Shown here in pieces: positions 1 through 7,630 of a stretch of 38,804 bases of DNA. Position 1 is the first letter of the stretch. Every line of letters starts with the position of its first letter. This DNA comes from Clostridia bacterium (GTDB taxonomy: Bacteria; Bacillota; Clostridia; Peptostreptococcales; Anaerovoracaceae). Where the stretch lies: NCBI GenBank assembly GCA_024403065.1, contig JAKSSM010000002.1:1-38804 (forward strand), in the 5' to 3' direction. A program made the position numbers and the translations under genes. A model generated the notes under the pieces. It searched no databases. It saw nothing but the letters and a program-made list of their open reading frames with translations, and was not told where the DNA came from.

Positions 1-259
1 CCAGCTTTATCGAATTCATTGTGACATATATAACCATGCCAGCTGTTACTGAACCTCCTGTGCTATTGATATAAATGCAAATATCTTTATTTGGATCTTC
101 AGCCTCTAAAAATAGAAGTTCAGCAACAACAATACTTGCCATGTGTTCATCAATCTCTTCACCAATAAATATTATTCTATCCTTTAAAAGTCTAGAATAA
201 ATGTCATATGACCTCTCACCACCTGAGGTTTGTTCAATTACATATGGTATTAAAGCCAT
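1..259 (-). CDS. clpP: ATP-dependent Clp protease proteolytic subunit, 5' part (truncated by window)
   Basis: Only the first 86 codons are present; the C-terminal part with the catalytic Ser and His lies beyond base 1. The start ATG at 257-259 follows a strong ribosome site (AAAGGGGGA). The N-terminus [12 protein letters not shown], then [17 protein letters not shown], and [11 protein letters not shown] are near-identical to ClpP, the barrel-forming serine protease that works with ClpX/ClpC. It lies 24 bases downstream of tig, the usual tig-clpP(-clpX) order. Two positions normally strongly conserved are changed: NSPGG reads NSTGG (Thr67) and IYDTM reads IYVTM (Val79). The fragment also uses TTA and ATA codons more freely than tig does. 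It could be a divergent paralogue or an acquired copy sitting in the native position. Family is certain; activity cannot be judged. Confidence 0.9.
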   Translation of the reverse strand, partial: MALIPYVIEQTSGGERSYDIYSRLLKDRIIFIGEEIDEHMASIVVAELLFLEAEDPNKDICIYINSTGGSVTAGMVIYVTMNSIKL

Positions 260-283
260 AATATCCCCCTTTAAAATTTTAAA

Positions 284-1567
284 CTATTTTTCTACAACCT
301 TTGCGTTTTCGTAGATAAGTTCAATTGCCTTCTTCATAGCAAGGTCTTTTCTTAAGTATTCAACGCCATCACCAAGGGCCTTCTTTACTTCTTCAAGCTT
401 CATGCCATACTGGTTAGCCATGTCTTCAAGTTCCTTTTCAACATCAGCTTCATCAGCAACGAGACCTTCCTGCTTAACGATTGCTTCAAGTACTAAACGA
501 GTCTTAACCTGCTTTTCAGCTTCTGGCTTGTATTCAGCCTTGAGATCATCCATAGTCTTTCCTGTGAACTGAAGATACTGTTCAAGCTGAAGTCCCTGAT
601 ATGCAAGGTTCTGTGATAACTGCTGGATTCCGTTTTCAACTTCTGAATTTACCATTGCTTCTGGTACTTCTACTTCTGTAGCTTCAGCAACCTTAAGCAT
701 AGCAGCATCCATCATTCTGTTCTTTGCTGATTCAGCAGCATACTTTTCAAGCTTGCCCTTTACGTCAGCTCTTAAGTCAGCTAATGTATCAAAGTTCTTG
801 TCCTGAGCAAATTCATCATCAAGTTCTGGAAGCTGTTCTTCAGTAATTTCATGTACAAGACATTCAAATACAGCTTCTTTTCCTGCTAAATCTTCTGCAT
901 GATATTCTGTAGGGAATGTAACCTTTACGTCTCTCTTTTCACCTGGAGTAGCTCCAACTAACTGGTCTTCGAATCCTGGGATGAACATTCCTGAACCTAA
1001 TGTGAGGTTCTGTCTTTCAGCTGTACCACCTTCGAACTTAACTCCATCAACTGAACCTGAGTAGTCAAGTAAGAGAGTGTCTCCTAACTTAGCTGGTCTG
1101 TCAACGAGTACCATTGATGCAAGTGACTTTCTCATTGCTTCAACTTCCTTGTCAACGTCTTCTTCCTTAACTTCCTGAACTACCTTTTCGATTTCTACTC
1201 CCTTGTAGTCCTTTACAGTTACTTCAGGTTCAACTGTTACAGTTGCAGTAATAACAACTGGCTTTCCAGCTTCAATTGTACCAAATTCCATCTTTGGATA
1301 ATCAACAACCTTAAGTCCTAATTCATTAACAGCTTCTGGGTATCCGTTCTGTAAAAGGTTATCAAGAGCATCTTCAAAGAAAATTTCCTTTCCGTACTTT
1401 GCTTCAATTACCTTTCTTGGAGCCTTACCCTTTCTGAATCCATCAACTTCGATTTTATTCTTGTTTGCCTGATATGCCTTTACTATGCCTGCTTCAAATT
1501 CTTCTGCAGTAAAATCCATAGTAAACTTGACATCGTTCTTTTCACGTCCAATAAGTGTAGTTTTCAT
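284..1567 (-). CDS. tig: Trigger factor, ribosome-associated chaperone and prolyl isomerase
   Basis: Binds the ribosome near the exit tunnel and shields nascent chains. The 427 residues match the family length. The N-terminal ribosome-docking domain carries the signature GFRKGKAP at residues 43-50. An FKBP-type isomerase domain lies around 150-245 (GDTLLLDYSG, then GSGMFIPGFEDQL). The rest is the helical C-terminal substrate-binding domain. The start is set at MKTTLIG because AGGAGG lies 8-10 bases upstream; a longer reading adds 17 codons without a ribosome site. Two -10 boxes lie upstream, so transcription starts here and probably runs into clpP 24 bases downstream. Codon use is strongly biased, as expected for an abundant protein. 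Confidence 0.97.
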   Translation of the reverse strand: MKTTLIGREKNDVKFTMDFTAEEFEAGIVKAYQANKNKIEVDGFRKGKAPRKVIEAKYGKEIFFEDALDNLLQNGYPEAVNELGLKVVDYPKMEFGTIEAGKPVVITATVTVEPEVTVKDYKGVEIEKVVQEVKEEDVDKEVEAMRKSLASMVLVDRPAKLGDTLLLDYSGSVDGVKFEGGTAERQNLTLGSGMFIPGFEDQLVGATPGEKRDVKVTFPTEYHAEDLAGKEAVFECLVHEITEEQLPELDDEFAQDKNFDTLADLRADVKGKLEKYAAESAKNRMMDAAMLKVAEATEVEVPEAMVNSEVENGIQQLSQNLAYQGLQLEQYLQFTGKTMDDLKAEYKPEAEKQVKTRLVLEAIVKQEGLVADEADVEKELEDMANQYGMKLEEVKKALGDGVEYLRKDLAMKKAIELIYENAKVVEK

Positions 1568-1589
1568 TAATATATTTCCTCCTGAATTT

Positions 1590-1638
1590 ATTATACAAAT
1601 TAACATCTTATTATACAAAATGTGACCCTAAAAGTAAA
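1590..1638 (-). promoter_or_regulatory. Tandem sigma-A promoters for tig
   Basis: Reading the minus strand, P1 has -35 TTTACT (1633-1638), a 17-base spacer and -10 TATAAT (1610-1615). A second perfect TATAAT (P2, 1590-1595) lies exactly 20 bases downstream with a poor -35 (TTGTAT). Both -10 boxes sit inside a 12-base direct repeat, TTTGTATAATAA. The tig ribosome site follows within a few bases of P2's expected start. Confidence 0.65.
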
Positions 1639-1680
1639 CGGGAAAACACATTTATTAACGAAAAACTTGTAGAAATTGTG

Positions 1681-1720
1681 ATATAAAAAAATAAAAACCC
1701 TGAAATATCAGGATTTTTAT
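1681..1720 (-). terminator. Rho-independent terminator after the CYTH gene
   Basis: On the minus strand a TCCTGA/TCAGGG stem extended by A/T pairs is followed by TTTTTATTTTTTT. It separates the CYTH gene from the tig promoters. Confidence 0.75.
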
Positions 1721-1741
1721 CATAAAAATATCATTTTCTCA

Positions 1742-2365
1742 TTATTTTTCATTGAATAAATCAATTCCTCGTTTGAGCTTGCTTGCATTTAATGGCAATA
1801 ATTCGAATTTTCCCGCCAATTTCTTGCCAAATTCGAATAAATCTTCTGTATTACCCTCATGAAGTTCTATTTCAAGCTCATTTATAGGGCACTTTTTTCC
1901 ATTGGCAGAAATCTCTCCTTCATCGTAAGAAATACACGAAACTGATTCACCACACTTTACGTCGCACTGTGTTCTTTCATATTCCATTGTAACATAAGGA
2001 TAGAGTTTTTTTCTTCCTACTGCCTTCCTGTACTCTTCATATACATCAAGCGATTTAAGAATTGCAAGTGTTGGTCTCTGAAGAAAAGCTTCATCTACAT
2101 TGAAGTTTTCTTCTTCTCTGCTGTGAAGGCCATTCTCTGCTCCACCACCATATTTTACAGTACATATGATATCATCATTTTCGCGTCTTACTCTAAAAGC
2201 AAGTCCTGCCTTTGAAAGAGCCATATCCTTCGTATCGAAATAGAAAGCTGCCATCTTTAAAACGAGATCACTTCCCTCGATTTTTCTTGAACGGATATCG
2301 TCACTTTCAAATATGTTTTCTTTCTTCATTCCATCAGGAAGAAGATACTTGAATTCTATTTCCAT
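1742..2365 (-). CDS. CYTH-domain protein (triphosphate tunnel metalloenzyme family)
   Basis: The protein opens with MEIEFKY, the ExExK signature (Glu2, Glu4, Lys6) of CYTH enzymes, which bind triphosphates inside a beta tunnel with divalent metal. Further tunnel-type residues are visible: RVRR at 58-61, Lys71, Glu-rich strands around 84-87, DEGE at 148-151, ELEIEL at 163-168 and SKLKRG at 195-200. Length (207 residues) fits a single-domain member. The family includes thiamine triphosphatase, inorganic triphosphatase and class IV adenylate cyclase, and the substrate here cannot be told from sequence. It begins on the stop codon of the Cys-rich gene (TAATG), so translation is probably coupled. 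A terminator follows. Confidence 0.85.
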   Translation of the reverse strand: MEIEFKYLLPDGMKKENIFESDDIRSRKIEGSDLVLKMAAFYFDTKDMALSKAGLAFRVRRENDDIICTVKYGGGAENGLHSREEENFNVDEAFLQRPTLAILKSLDVYEEYRKAVGRKKLYPYVTMEYERTQCDVKCGESVSCISYDEGEISANGKKCPINELEIELHEGNTEDLFEFGKKLAGKFELLPLNASKLKRGIDLFNEK

Positions 2366-2640
2366 TACTTACCCTTTTTCACAAGTTCAATTATTTCCGG
2401 ATATTTTGAAATTATATATTCATAGTTGTTTCTCTTATGAGGAACAAGGCATTTTGAGCAGTCTTTGAAACCGTTTTCTGTGTAGCTGAAGTTTCCACCA
2501 CACTTTGCACCTAATGCATAAAGTGGGCAGTAGCAGAAAAGACAGTTGAAGTTCTCTACATCACCTGTTTCATGACAAGGGAAAAACTCACAGTCTCTGT
2601 GCTGGAAGAATTTGTAGTTTGTTGTTTCCATTTCTCTCAT
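2365..2640 (-). CDS. Cysteine-rich small metal-binding domain protein (PF04071-like)
   Basis: A 91-residue protein with eight cysteines, at residues 17, 22, 33, 36, 38, 47, 61 and 64, spaced C-x4-C-x10-C-x2-C-x-C-x8-C-x13-C-x2-C. This matches my recollection of the 'cysteine-rich small domain' family, thought to bind metal and often found near cobalamin genes; no cobalamin gene is visible here. The function is unknown. The first ATG is favoured by AGAGG eight bases upstream; a second ATG lies three codons on. Its stop overlaps the CYTH start. The hairpin terminator of the upstream lipoprotein gene lies about 20 bases before this start, and I see no clear promoter between them. Confidence 0.8.
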   Translation of the reverse strand: MREMETTNYKFFQHRDCEFFPCHETGDVENFNCLFCYCPLYALGAKCGGNFSYTENGFKDCSKCLVPHKRNNYEYIISKYPEIIELVKKGK

Positions 2641-2658
2641 AAATATTACCTCTAATCT

Positions 2659-2698
2659 AAAAAAAAGTCAGGTTCAAATTATATTGATTAAACCTGAC
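2659..2698 (-). terminator. Rho-independent terminator after the DUF4430 lipoprotein gene
   Basis: Eight-base perfect stem GTCAGGTT/AACCTGAC (2667-2674 with 2691-2698), followed on the minus strand by eight T. The loop contains TATAAT. It ends less than 20 bases before the Cys-rich gene's start, so it also forms part of that gene's leader. Confidence 0.85.
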
Positions 2699-2707
2699 CA
2701 TTGCTTC

Positions 2708-3100
2708 CTATGCAGCCTTTTCAGCCTTGAATGTGTAAAGTTTTCCTGCTTCTACTGGAGTTGAGTCTACGCCAGTCATTGCATATTCGTCTCCAATATA
2801 GAGTGCCCAGTAAGCCTGATCCTTATTATAATCAAGTGCCATTCCATCAACGGAAGTTACATAAAGACCATATGAACCAATTTCACCTTCTATGAGCTTT
2901 TCATCAAGTAACGCATCTCCAAGAAATTCTCTTTCGGTTTTCAAGTCATAAACTTTTTCATTCCCTTCAAGATCAACAACTTTGAATTTGAATTCTACAC
3001 TGTTTACTGCAGGTTCTTCAACCTTTTTTCCACATGCAGCAAATGAAAGAATCATTACTGCAATAAGTACAAGTAATACCACTTTCTTTAATGATTTCAT
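2708..3100 (-). CDS. DUF4430-domain lipoprotein
   Basis: Residues 1-22 form a signal peptide (MKSLKK, a hydrophobic run, then SFAAC) with Cys23 as the likely lipidated residue. The rest (about 40-125) resembles DUF4430, a small beta domain related to the C-terminal domain of transcobalamin: the YWALYIGDEYAMTGVDSTPV stretch and the VEAGKLYTFK end are typical. It is probably an exported, membrane-anchored binding protein with an unknown ligand. The ATG at 3098-3100 is chosen because AAGGAG lies just upstream; a longer reading would start at TTG and place that ribosome site inside the gene. It has its own promoter and terminator, so it is a single-gene unit. Confidence 0.85.
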   Translation of the reverse strand: MKSLKKVVLLVLIAVMILSFAACGKKVEEPAVNSVEFKFKVVDLEGNEKVYDLKTEREFLGDALLDEKLIEGEIGSYGLYVTSVDGMALDYNKDQAYWALYIGDEYAMTGVDSTPVEAGKLYTFKAEKAA

Positions 3101-3128
3101 TTTAAAAATCTCCTTTTCCAAAAATGTA

Positions 3129-3156
3129 ATAATATGAATTCAGATTCATATTCCAA
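3129..3156 (-). promoter_or_regulatory. Promoter of the DUF4430 lipoprotein gene with an inverted repeat in its spacer
   Basis: Minus strand: -35 TTGGAA (3151-3156), 16-base spacer, -10 TATTAT (3129-3134). A perfect 9-base inverted repeat, AATATGAAT/ATTCATATT with a 4-base loop (3131-3152), fills the spacer and overlaps both boxes. It could be an operator, or a weak terminator for the YhhN gene. Confidence 0.5.
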
Positions 3157-3195
3157 TGGGTATTCTAACACTTTGAATACAATAAATCAATCATT

Positions 3196-3876
3196 CTAAT
3201 ACATTGGATATGTTGCAAGGAGGAACATTGCTCCGTAGTAAAGTGTAAGTTCTACAGCAACATACCATTTTCTCTTTTTCTTTCCGAAATACTTGTAGCA
3301 CAGAATTGTATCTGATGCGAAAAACATAAGTGCTGCAACAGTTATAATCACTGTATGATATTCAAATCCATTGTTTATTGCGTTATCAAGCGCAAATCCA
3401 AAAAATGATGCAACAAGGAATGAATATATAACGTTTGACTTAAGTCCTGAACCCAGTGCAATTGCTCCTGTTTTATTGGCAATATAAGTATGCAGCATTG
3501 AAAGAACACCAAATACAGCAAAAAGAAAACCTATTCTGTATTCTGAAAGTCTGAACAGGCCGAAACAGAATACAAGATGTGCAAACTTGAAGGCGGATGC
3601 ACCAAATGCAAACTTTCTTTTATCCAGTCCACCATTTTCTGTCTTTGCAATTGCAAGATAGTAGTCTCCAAGGAAACAGCACAGAAATGCCGGGAAAAAC
3701 CAGACAATACTTCTGTCCTTTGCAAAAAACGATATAACTGCAAGAAGCATAAAACCTGCACTTGTCATAGACTTGAACAGCGTATACTTCTTCAGATCTT
3801 TTCTGTACATCACCTTTATACTTGCATAAAGAAGTGCAAAATATACAAGTGATACAAGTATAAATACGAGTTTCAT
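3196..3876 (-). CDS. YhhN/TMEM86-family integral membrane protein
   Basis: 226 residues with about eight hydrophobic segments. Family features visible are the GDYYLAI segment near residue 70, the FGASAFKFAHLVF segment, FFASDTILCY near 185 and the C-terminal LYYGAMFLLATYP. In animals this family includes lysoplasmalogenase (TMEM86); the bacterial function is largely unknown, so lipid-related activity is inference. The gene has no promoter of its own that I can see: the terminator of the DUF1292 gene ends about 11 bases before its ATG, and its ribosome site (AGGTAG) is weak. Expression probably depends on read-through. Confidence 0.8.
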   Translation of the reverse strand: MKLVFILVSLVYFALLYASIKVMYRKDLKKYTLFKSMTSAGFMLLAVISFFAKDRSIVWFFPAFLCCFLGDYYLAIAKTENGGLDKRKFAFGASAFKFAHLVFCFGLFRLSEYRIGFLFAVFGVLSMLHTYIANKTGAIALGSGLKSNVIYSFLVASFFGFALDNAINNGFEYHTVIITVAALMFFASDTILCYKYFGKKKRKWYVAVELTLYYGAMFLLATYPMY

Positions 3877-3887
3877 GATTACTACCT

Positions 3888-3915
3888 AAAAAAAGTAGTC
3901 GCTTTCGCGACTACT
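3888..3915 (-). terminator. Rho-independent terminator after the DUF1292 gene
   Basis: Perfect 9-base stem AGTAGTCGC/GCGACTACT with a 4-base loop (3894-3915), followed on the minus strand by TTTTTTT. The T run leads directly into the YhhN ribosome site. Confidence 0.85.
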
Positions 3916-3926
3916 GACTTTCTGAC

Positions 3927-4214
3927 TTATTCTTCTTCAGCCATGATTGCATCGAATTCCGCTGCAGCCTTTTCATATTCAGCATCATCTTCGATGTCTA
4001 CGAGTTCAAACTCGTCGTCGCCAACTTCCTTGTAGCCATAGATTAAAACATCACCTGATTCATCTAAAACTTCAAGTGCAACATATTCTTTGCCTTCACA
4101 TTCGAAGACACCCATCATTCCACATTCAACTTCTTCGATTTTTCCGTCTTCATCTTCGAATTCAAGTGTGATGATTTCGTCTTCTTCGTACATTTCTTCT
4201 TCTTTATTTGACAT
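3927..4214 (-). CDS. DUF1292 (YrzB-like) acidic protein
   Basis: A 95-residue, very acidic protein with the DUF1292 pattern: IITLEFEDEDGKIEEVE, then FECEGKEYVALEVLDE, then an acidic C-terminal helix ending in AEEE. The family is common in Firmicutes, where members sit beside ruvX-like or Fur genes; its function is not known. The ATG follows AAGGAG by about seven bases. An earlier ATG is out of frame. It has its own promoter just after uvrC ends and a terminator just after its stop. Confidence 0.88.
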   Translation of the reverse strand: MSNKEEEMYEEDEIITLEFEDEDGKIEEVECGMMGVFECEGKEYVALEVLDESGDVLIYGYKEVGDDEFELVDIEDDAEYEKAAAEFDAIMAEEE

Positions 4215-4258
4215 TTCATTTCTCCTTAAAAGAATTATTTAACAAAACTAACAAATTA

Positions 4259-4287
4259 AATATATCATACTTCCAGTGTTATAGCAA
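4259..4287 (-). promoter_or_regulatory. Extended -10 promoter of the DUF1292 gene
   Basis: Minus strand: -35 TTGCTA (4282-4287), 17-base spacer, -10 TATATT (4259-4264) preceded by TGA, giving the extended form TATGATATATT. The expected start lies about 38 bases before the ATG. Confidence 0.65.
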
Positions 4288-4307
4288 GTATCCGCAGGTA
4301 AAACACC

Positions 4308-6143
4308 CTATTTTGCGTTCTTTTTATCAAAAAACTCTCTTATTTTTTCAGCATTCGCTCTGGTTATGCCCTGAACTTCTGCCAGTTCAGAAACAGTAAG
4401 TGTTTTTATCCTGTCGATTGAACCAAAATGTGAAAGAAGCAGATTTCTTTTCTTTGGTCCTATACCTTCAATTTCATCAAGCAGTGAACCAATTACGCTT
4501 CTGTGTCTAAGCGACCTGTGATATTCAATTGCAAATCTGTGAACCTCTTCCTGAATAGTTCCACAATATCTGAAAAGAAGTGGATACTCTCTTAAATACA
4601 GTTCTTCACCGTCACGGTTTATGAGCGCTCTTGTTCTGTGCTTGTCGTCTTTAGCCATACCATAGATTGCAAGGCTTATTCCAAGCTCATCCATTATCTT
4701 GTATGCCGATGTTACCTGTCCAAGACCTCCATCCATCAGAATTACATCAGGCTTTATATTAAAGCTTCTGTCATCTTCAAGAAGTCGTGTAAAACGCCTT
4801 CTTAACATTTCTTCAAGAGCACCATAGTCATTCTGTCCTTCTATAGTCTTGATTTTGAATCTTCTGTAATCCTTTCTTACAGGTTTAAGATCCTCAAAAA
4901 CCACCATGGCACCAACTGTATCCACGCCATTGGTATTGGAGATATCATATGATTCCACACGATAACTTGATTTATCCATTCCAGTAAGAACTCTTAAAGC
5001 ATTATGAATACTGTCGGTCTTTTCTTTTTCCGACTGAATCTTTATATCCATAGTCTTTGCAAGTTCCAGTCTGTCACGCTTTGCAAGATCAAGAAGAGCC
5101 TTCTTGTCACCTCTTTCAGGAACTGTAAATCTTACCTTGTATGGTCTGTCCTTTGAAAGATATTCAGAAATCATTTCATAGCCATCAGGCAGCTCCTCAA
5201 GAACGATTTCTTTTGGTGGGTTGATGAAATTAACGTAATACTGCTTTATGAATTCTGCTGTAATATTACTTGTATCCTCATTGATTTCAGCAGTCATGTT
5301 GAATGTTTCTCTTCCACTGAGTTTTCCATCTCTTACGGTAAACATAACAACAATGGAATTATCATCCGATTTAAGTGGAAGTACAATGTCAAAGTCTTTT
5401 CCGCTTACCATGGTTACACGCTGCACTTCAGAAAGTGAATTGATTGCTTCAAGGTAATTTCTGAATACAGCAGCCTTTTCGAAGTTCATCTTTTCTGATG
5501 CATCTTCCATTCTTGATGTAACGTACTGGAGCAGCTCTTTTCTCTTACCATTGAGGAAATCAATCACCTTGTCTATTTTTTCTCTGTACTCATCCTTTGG
5601 GAAATCTCCACGGCATACACCACAGCACTTCCTGATGTGGAAATTGAGACAGGGTTTGTATCCATCAGGGAAACTCTGATGAGAACAGCGTTTAAGCATA
5701 TATATCTTGTTCAGCAGGTCAATTATATCATTTACTGCCTTAACGTCACTGTATGGACCAAAGTACTTTGCACCATCATTGCTGATTACTCTTGTCTTCA
5801 GCACTCTTGGATATTCTTCGTTTATAGTAACCTTAATATATGGATATGTCTTGTCATCTCTTAAAAGAACATTGTACTTTGGCTGATATTTCTTTATGAG
5901 GTTGCACTCTAAAATAAGAGCCTCCATTTCAGTATTGCATGTAATATACTCAAACTCTGAAATGTGGCTCACCATAGCCCTCACCTTGTCTGTGTGATTC
6001 TTGGAATTCTGGAAATAGCTTGATACTCTCCTTTTGAGATTCACAGCCTTTCCTACATAAATCACTTGTCCAAGATGGTCCTTATGAAGATACACGCCTG
6101 GTGTATCTGGAAGATTTTTGAGGTTTTCTTTAATGTCGAACAT
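4308..6143 (-). CDS. uvrC: UvrABC system protein C, excision nuclease
   Basis: Makes both incisions in nucleotide excision repair after UvrAB loads at damage. The 611 residues carry the whole family architecture: an N-terminal GIY-YIG nuclease (TPGVY at 14-18, IYVGKA at 28-33, Arg39); a Cys cluster with spacing C-x11-C-x7-C-x3-C (in CSHQSF, KPCLNF and KCCGVC), which fits the UvrC [4Fe-4S] site; a UVR helix; the RNase H-like C-terminal nuclease with DGGLGQV; and helix-hairpin-helix repeats (GIGPKKRNLL, VQGITRANAEKI). The start MFDIKENL is chosen by homology; AAAGAGAAG is a modest ribosome site, and a longer reading would overlap the carboxypeptidase gene. It lies 10 bases after that gene and is probably co-transcribed with it. 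Confidence 0.96.
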   Translation of the reverse strand: MFDIKENLKNLPDTPGVYLHKDHLGQVIYVGKAVNLKRRVSSYFQNSKNHTDKVRAMVSHISEFEYITCNTEMEALILECNLIKKYQPKYNVLLRDDKTYPYIKVTINEEYPRVLKTRVISNDGAKYFGPYSDVKAVNDIIDLLNKIYMLKRCSHQSFPDGYKPCLNFHIRKCCGVCRGDFPKDEYREKIDKVIDFLNGKRKELLQYVTSRMEDASEKMNFEKAAVFRNYLEAINSLSEVQRVTMVSGKDFDIVLPLKSDDNSIVVMFTVRDGKLSGRETFNMTAEINEDTSNITAEFIKQYYVNFINPPKEIVLEELPDGYEMISEYLSKDRPYKVRFTVPERGDKKALLDLAKRDRLELAKTMDIKIQSEKEKTDSIHNALRVLTGMDKSSYRVESYDISNTNGVDTVGAMVVFEDLKPVRKDYRRFKIKTIEGQNDYGALEEMLRRRFTRLLEDDRSFNIKPDVILMDGGLGQVTSAYKIMDELGISLAIYGMAKDDKHRTRALINRDGEELYLREYPLLFRYCGTIQEEVHRFAIEYHRSLRHRSVIGSLLDEIEGIGPKKRNLLLSHFGSIDRIKTLTVSELAEVQGITRANAEKIREFFDKKNAK

Positions 6144-6153
6144 AATCTTCTCT

Positions 6154-7491
6154 TTAGTATTTCCAGTTTCTTCTCTTCTGATCCTGTTCTGTTTCAAGGC
6201 GCTTAAGCGCAGCACGGCGGATAAGCTCTTCTCTTCTCTTTTTCTGCTTCTTTTTGTTTGAAGCACGGATTGAGAAAAGAGCAATCAGAAGAACAAATAA
6301 TACAAATATCACTGCACCATAGATTACAGTCTGTCTGTTTGTGATTCTGAATTTAGAAAGAATCCATCCTTTTTCGACTGATTCAGCAGCAAGAAGCTTT
6401 ACAGTCTTTACAACGCCTTCATCAGCAATGGAAATCTCTATTGTTCCTATTTCATTTCCTGCATTTATAGGGGCCTGAAGTTTATCGTTATACTTTACTG
6501 TTGTTGAAACAAGTGAAAGAGAGAGTTCCTTTGGCATATTGATGAGTCCATCAGCATCAGCCATACCAGTAACCGTATTTGTCTTTCCACCCCAGATTTT
6601 CCCCGGTTCAAATGTTTCTCCCTTAACAAATTCAGTATGAGGATTAATTACAGTCTTTGCATGCTCAATAAGGGCTTCGGCATCTGAGAATCTTTTTGCC
6701 ATAGTACTGTCCATAAGAGCAATATAGCAGTCAAGTCCGGAAATGTTGCTTAAGAATACAAGATTTCCATGGTAGGTACCATGACCGAACGTTCCTGTTT
6801 TACCTGCAACTACAGCATCGTTTGCTTCAACTGTAACGATGGAACCGTCTCCCAGCTTGAACTCACCACCAGCAAGGAGATAATTGGTATTTTCTGTCTT
6901 TGTTCCATCAGAAAGAGTGTATTCAGGAGTACCTGCAATTTCTCTTATGAGTTCATTGGAAAGCGCACCTTTTCCGATAAGAACGAGATCTCCTATTGTT
7001 GCCATGTTTTCATCATAAAGGCCGCTAGGATTATGAATATCAGTTACAGAACTGCATCCATAGTTGTCTTTTGCCTTGTCATTCATAAGGCTGATGAATT
7101 CTACCATTTCAATATTGGCCTTTTCACATGCATATTCTGCAAGTCTTACAGCAGCATCATTGTCTGACTCAAGGAGTACCAGATAAAGAAGATCAAGAAG
7201 AGTAATCTTTTTTCCATCAAATGAAATTCTGTCTTCAAGTTCGTCCTTAGTAATAAAATCAAGAGCTACATCACATGTAAGAAGTTTTGTAGTTGATGCA
7301 AGGTCAACTATCATTTCGTCATTCTTCTTGTAGAGAACCTCCCCTGTTGTATCCAGATCAAGATAAATCATTGCTGCCTGAGCTGAGATTTTTACTTCAT
7401 CCTTTACAGCAAAAACAGGACATACAGAAGTCACAAAAAGAACTGCTGAAAGTGCTAAAACGGTTAATCTATTTTTAAATGTTTTTCTCAT
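6154..7491 (-). CDS. D-alanyl-D-alanine carboxypeptidase (PBP5-type, S11 family)
   Basis: Trims the terminal D-Ala from peptidoglycan stem peptides outside the membrane. A signal peptide covers residues 1-28. The penicilloyl-serine motifs are all present: STTK at 66-69, SDN at 109-111 and KTG at 231-233. A second beta-rich domain covers roughly 290-380. A transmembrane helix at about 389-409 is followed by a highly basic tail (KKKQKKRREE), so the enzyme is anchored by a true C-terminal helix rather than the amphipathic helix of classical PBP5. The ATG follows AAAGGAG by eight bases. A good promoter lies directly upstream, and uvrC follows after 10 bases. Confidence 0.92.
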   Translation of the reverse strand: MRKTFKNRLTVLALSAVLFVTSVCPVFAVKDEVKISAQAAMIYLDLDTTGEVLYKKNDEMIVDLASTTKLLTCDVALDFITKDELEDRISFDGKKITLLDLLYLVLLESDNDAAVRLAEYACEKANIEMVEFISLMNDKAKDNYGCSSVTDIHNPSGLYDENMATIGDLVLIGKGALSNELIREIAGTPEYTLSDGTKTENTNYLLAGGEFKLGDGSIVTVEANDAVVAGKTGTFGHGTYHGNLVFLSNISGLDCYIALMDSTMAKRFSDAEALIEHAKTVINPHTEFVKGETFEPGKIWGGKTNTVTGMADADGLINMPKELSLSLVSTTVKYNDKLQAPINAGNEIGTIEISIADEGVVKTVKLLAAESVEKGWILSKFRITNRQTVIYGAVIFVLFVLLIALFSIRASNKKKQKKRREELIRRAALKRLETEQDQKRRNWKY

Positions 7492-7517
7492 TTCAAATGC
7501 TCCTTTTTTACCCTAAA

Positions 7518-7546
7518 AGTATATCACTGAATCAGATTACAGTAAA
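7518..7546 (-). promoter_or_regulatory. Extended -10 promoter of the carboxypeptidase-uvrC unit
   Basis: Minus strand: -35 TTTACT (7541-7546), 17-base spacer, -10 TATACT (7518-7523) preceded by TGA. The expected start is about 20 bases before the ATG. Confidence 0.6.
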
Positions 7547-7604
7547 GTGATATAATACTTTAGGACAATGGTTCAGATACCATAAAACGCATAGTCAAAG
7601 GTAT

Positions 7605-7630
7605 AAAAAAGTAACGGCGTTGCCGTTACT
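7605..7630 (-). terminator. Rho-independent terminator overlapping the lipid-kinase stop codon
   Basis: Perfect stem AGTAACGGC/GCCGTTACT with a 3-base loop, followed on the minus strand by TTTTTT. The TAA stop at 7626-7628 is part of the 5' arm. It closes the DUF5685 operon. Confidence 0.85.

Noticed and set aside
2667-2698. Riboswitch upstream of the Cys-rich gene
   Set aside because: The region is fully explained by a short terminator hairpin; there is no room for an aptamer.
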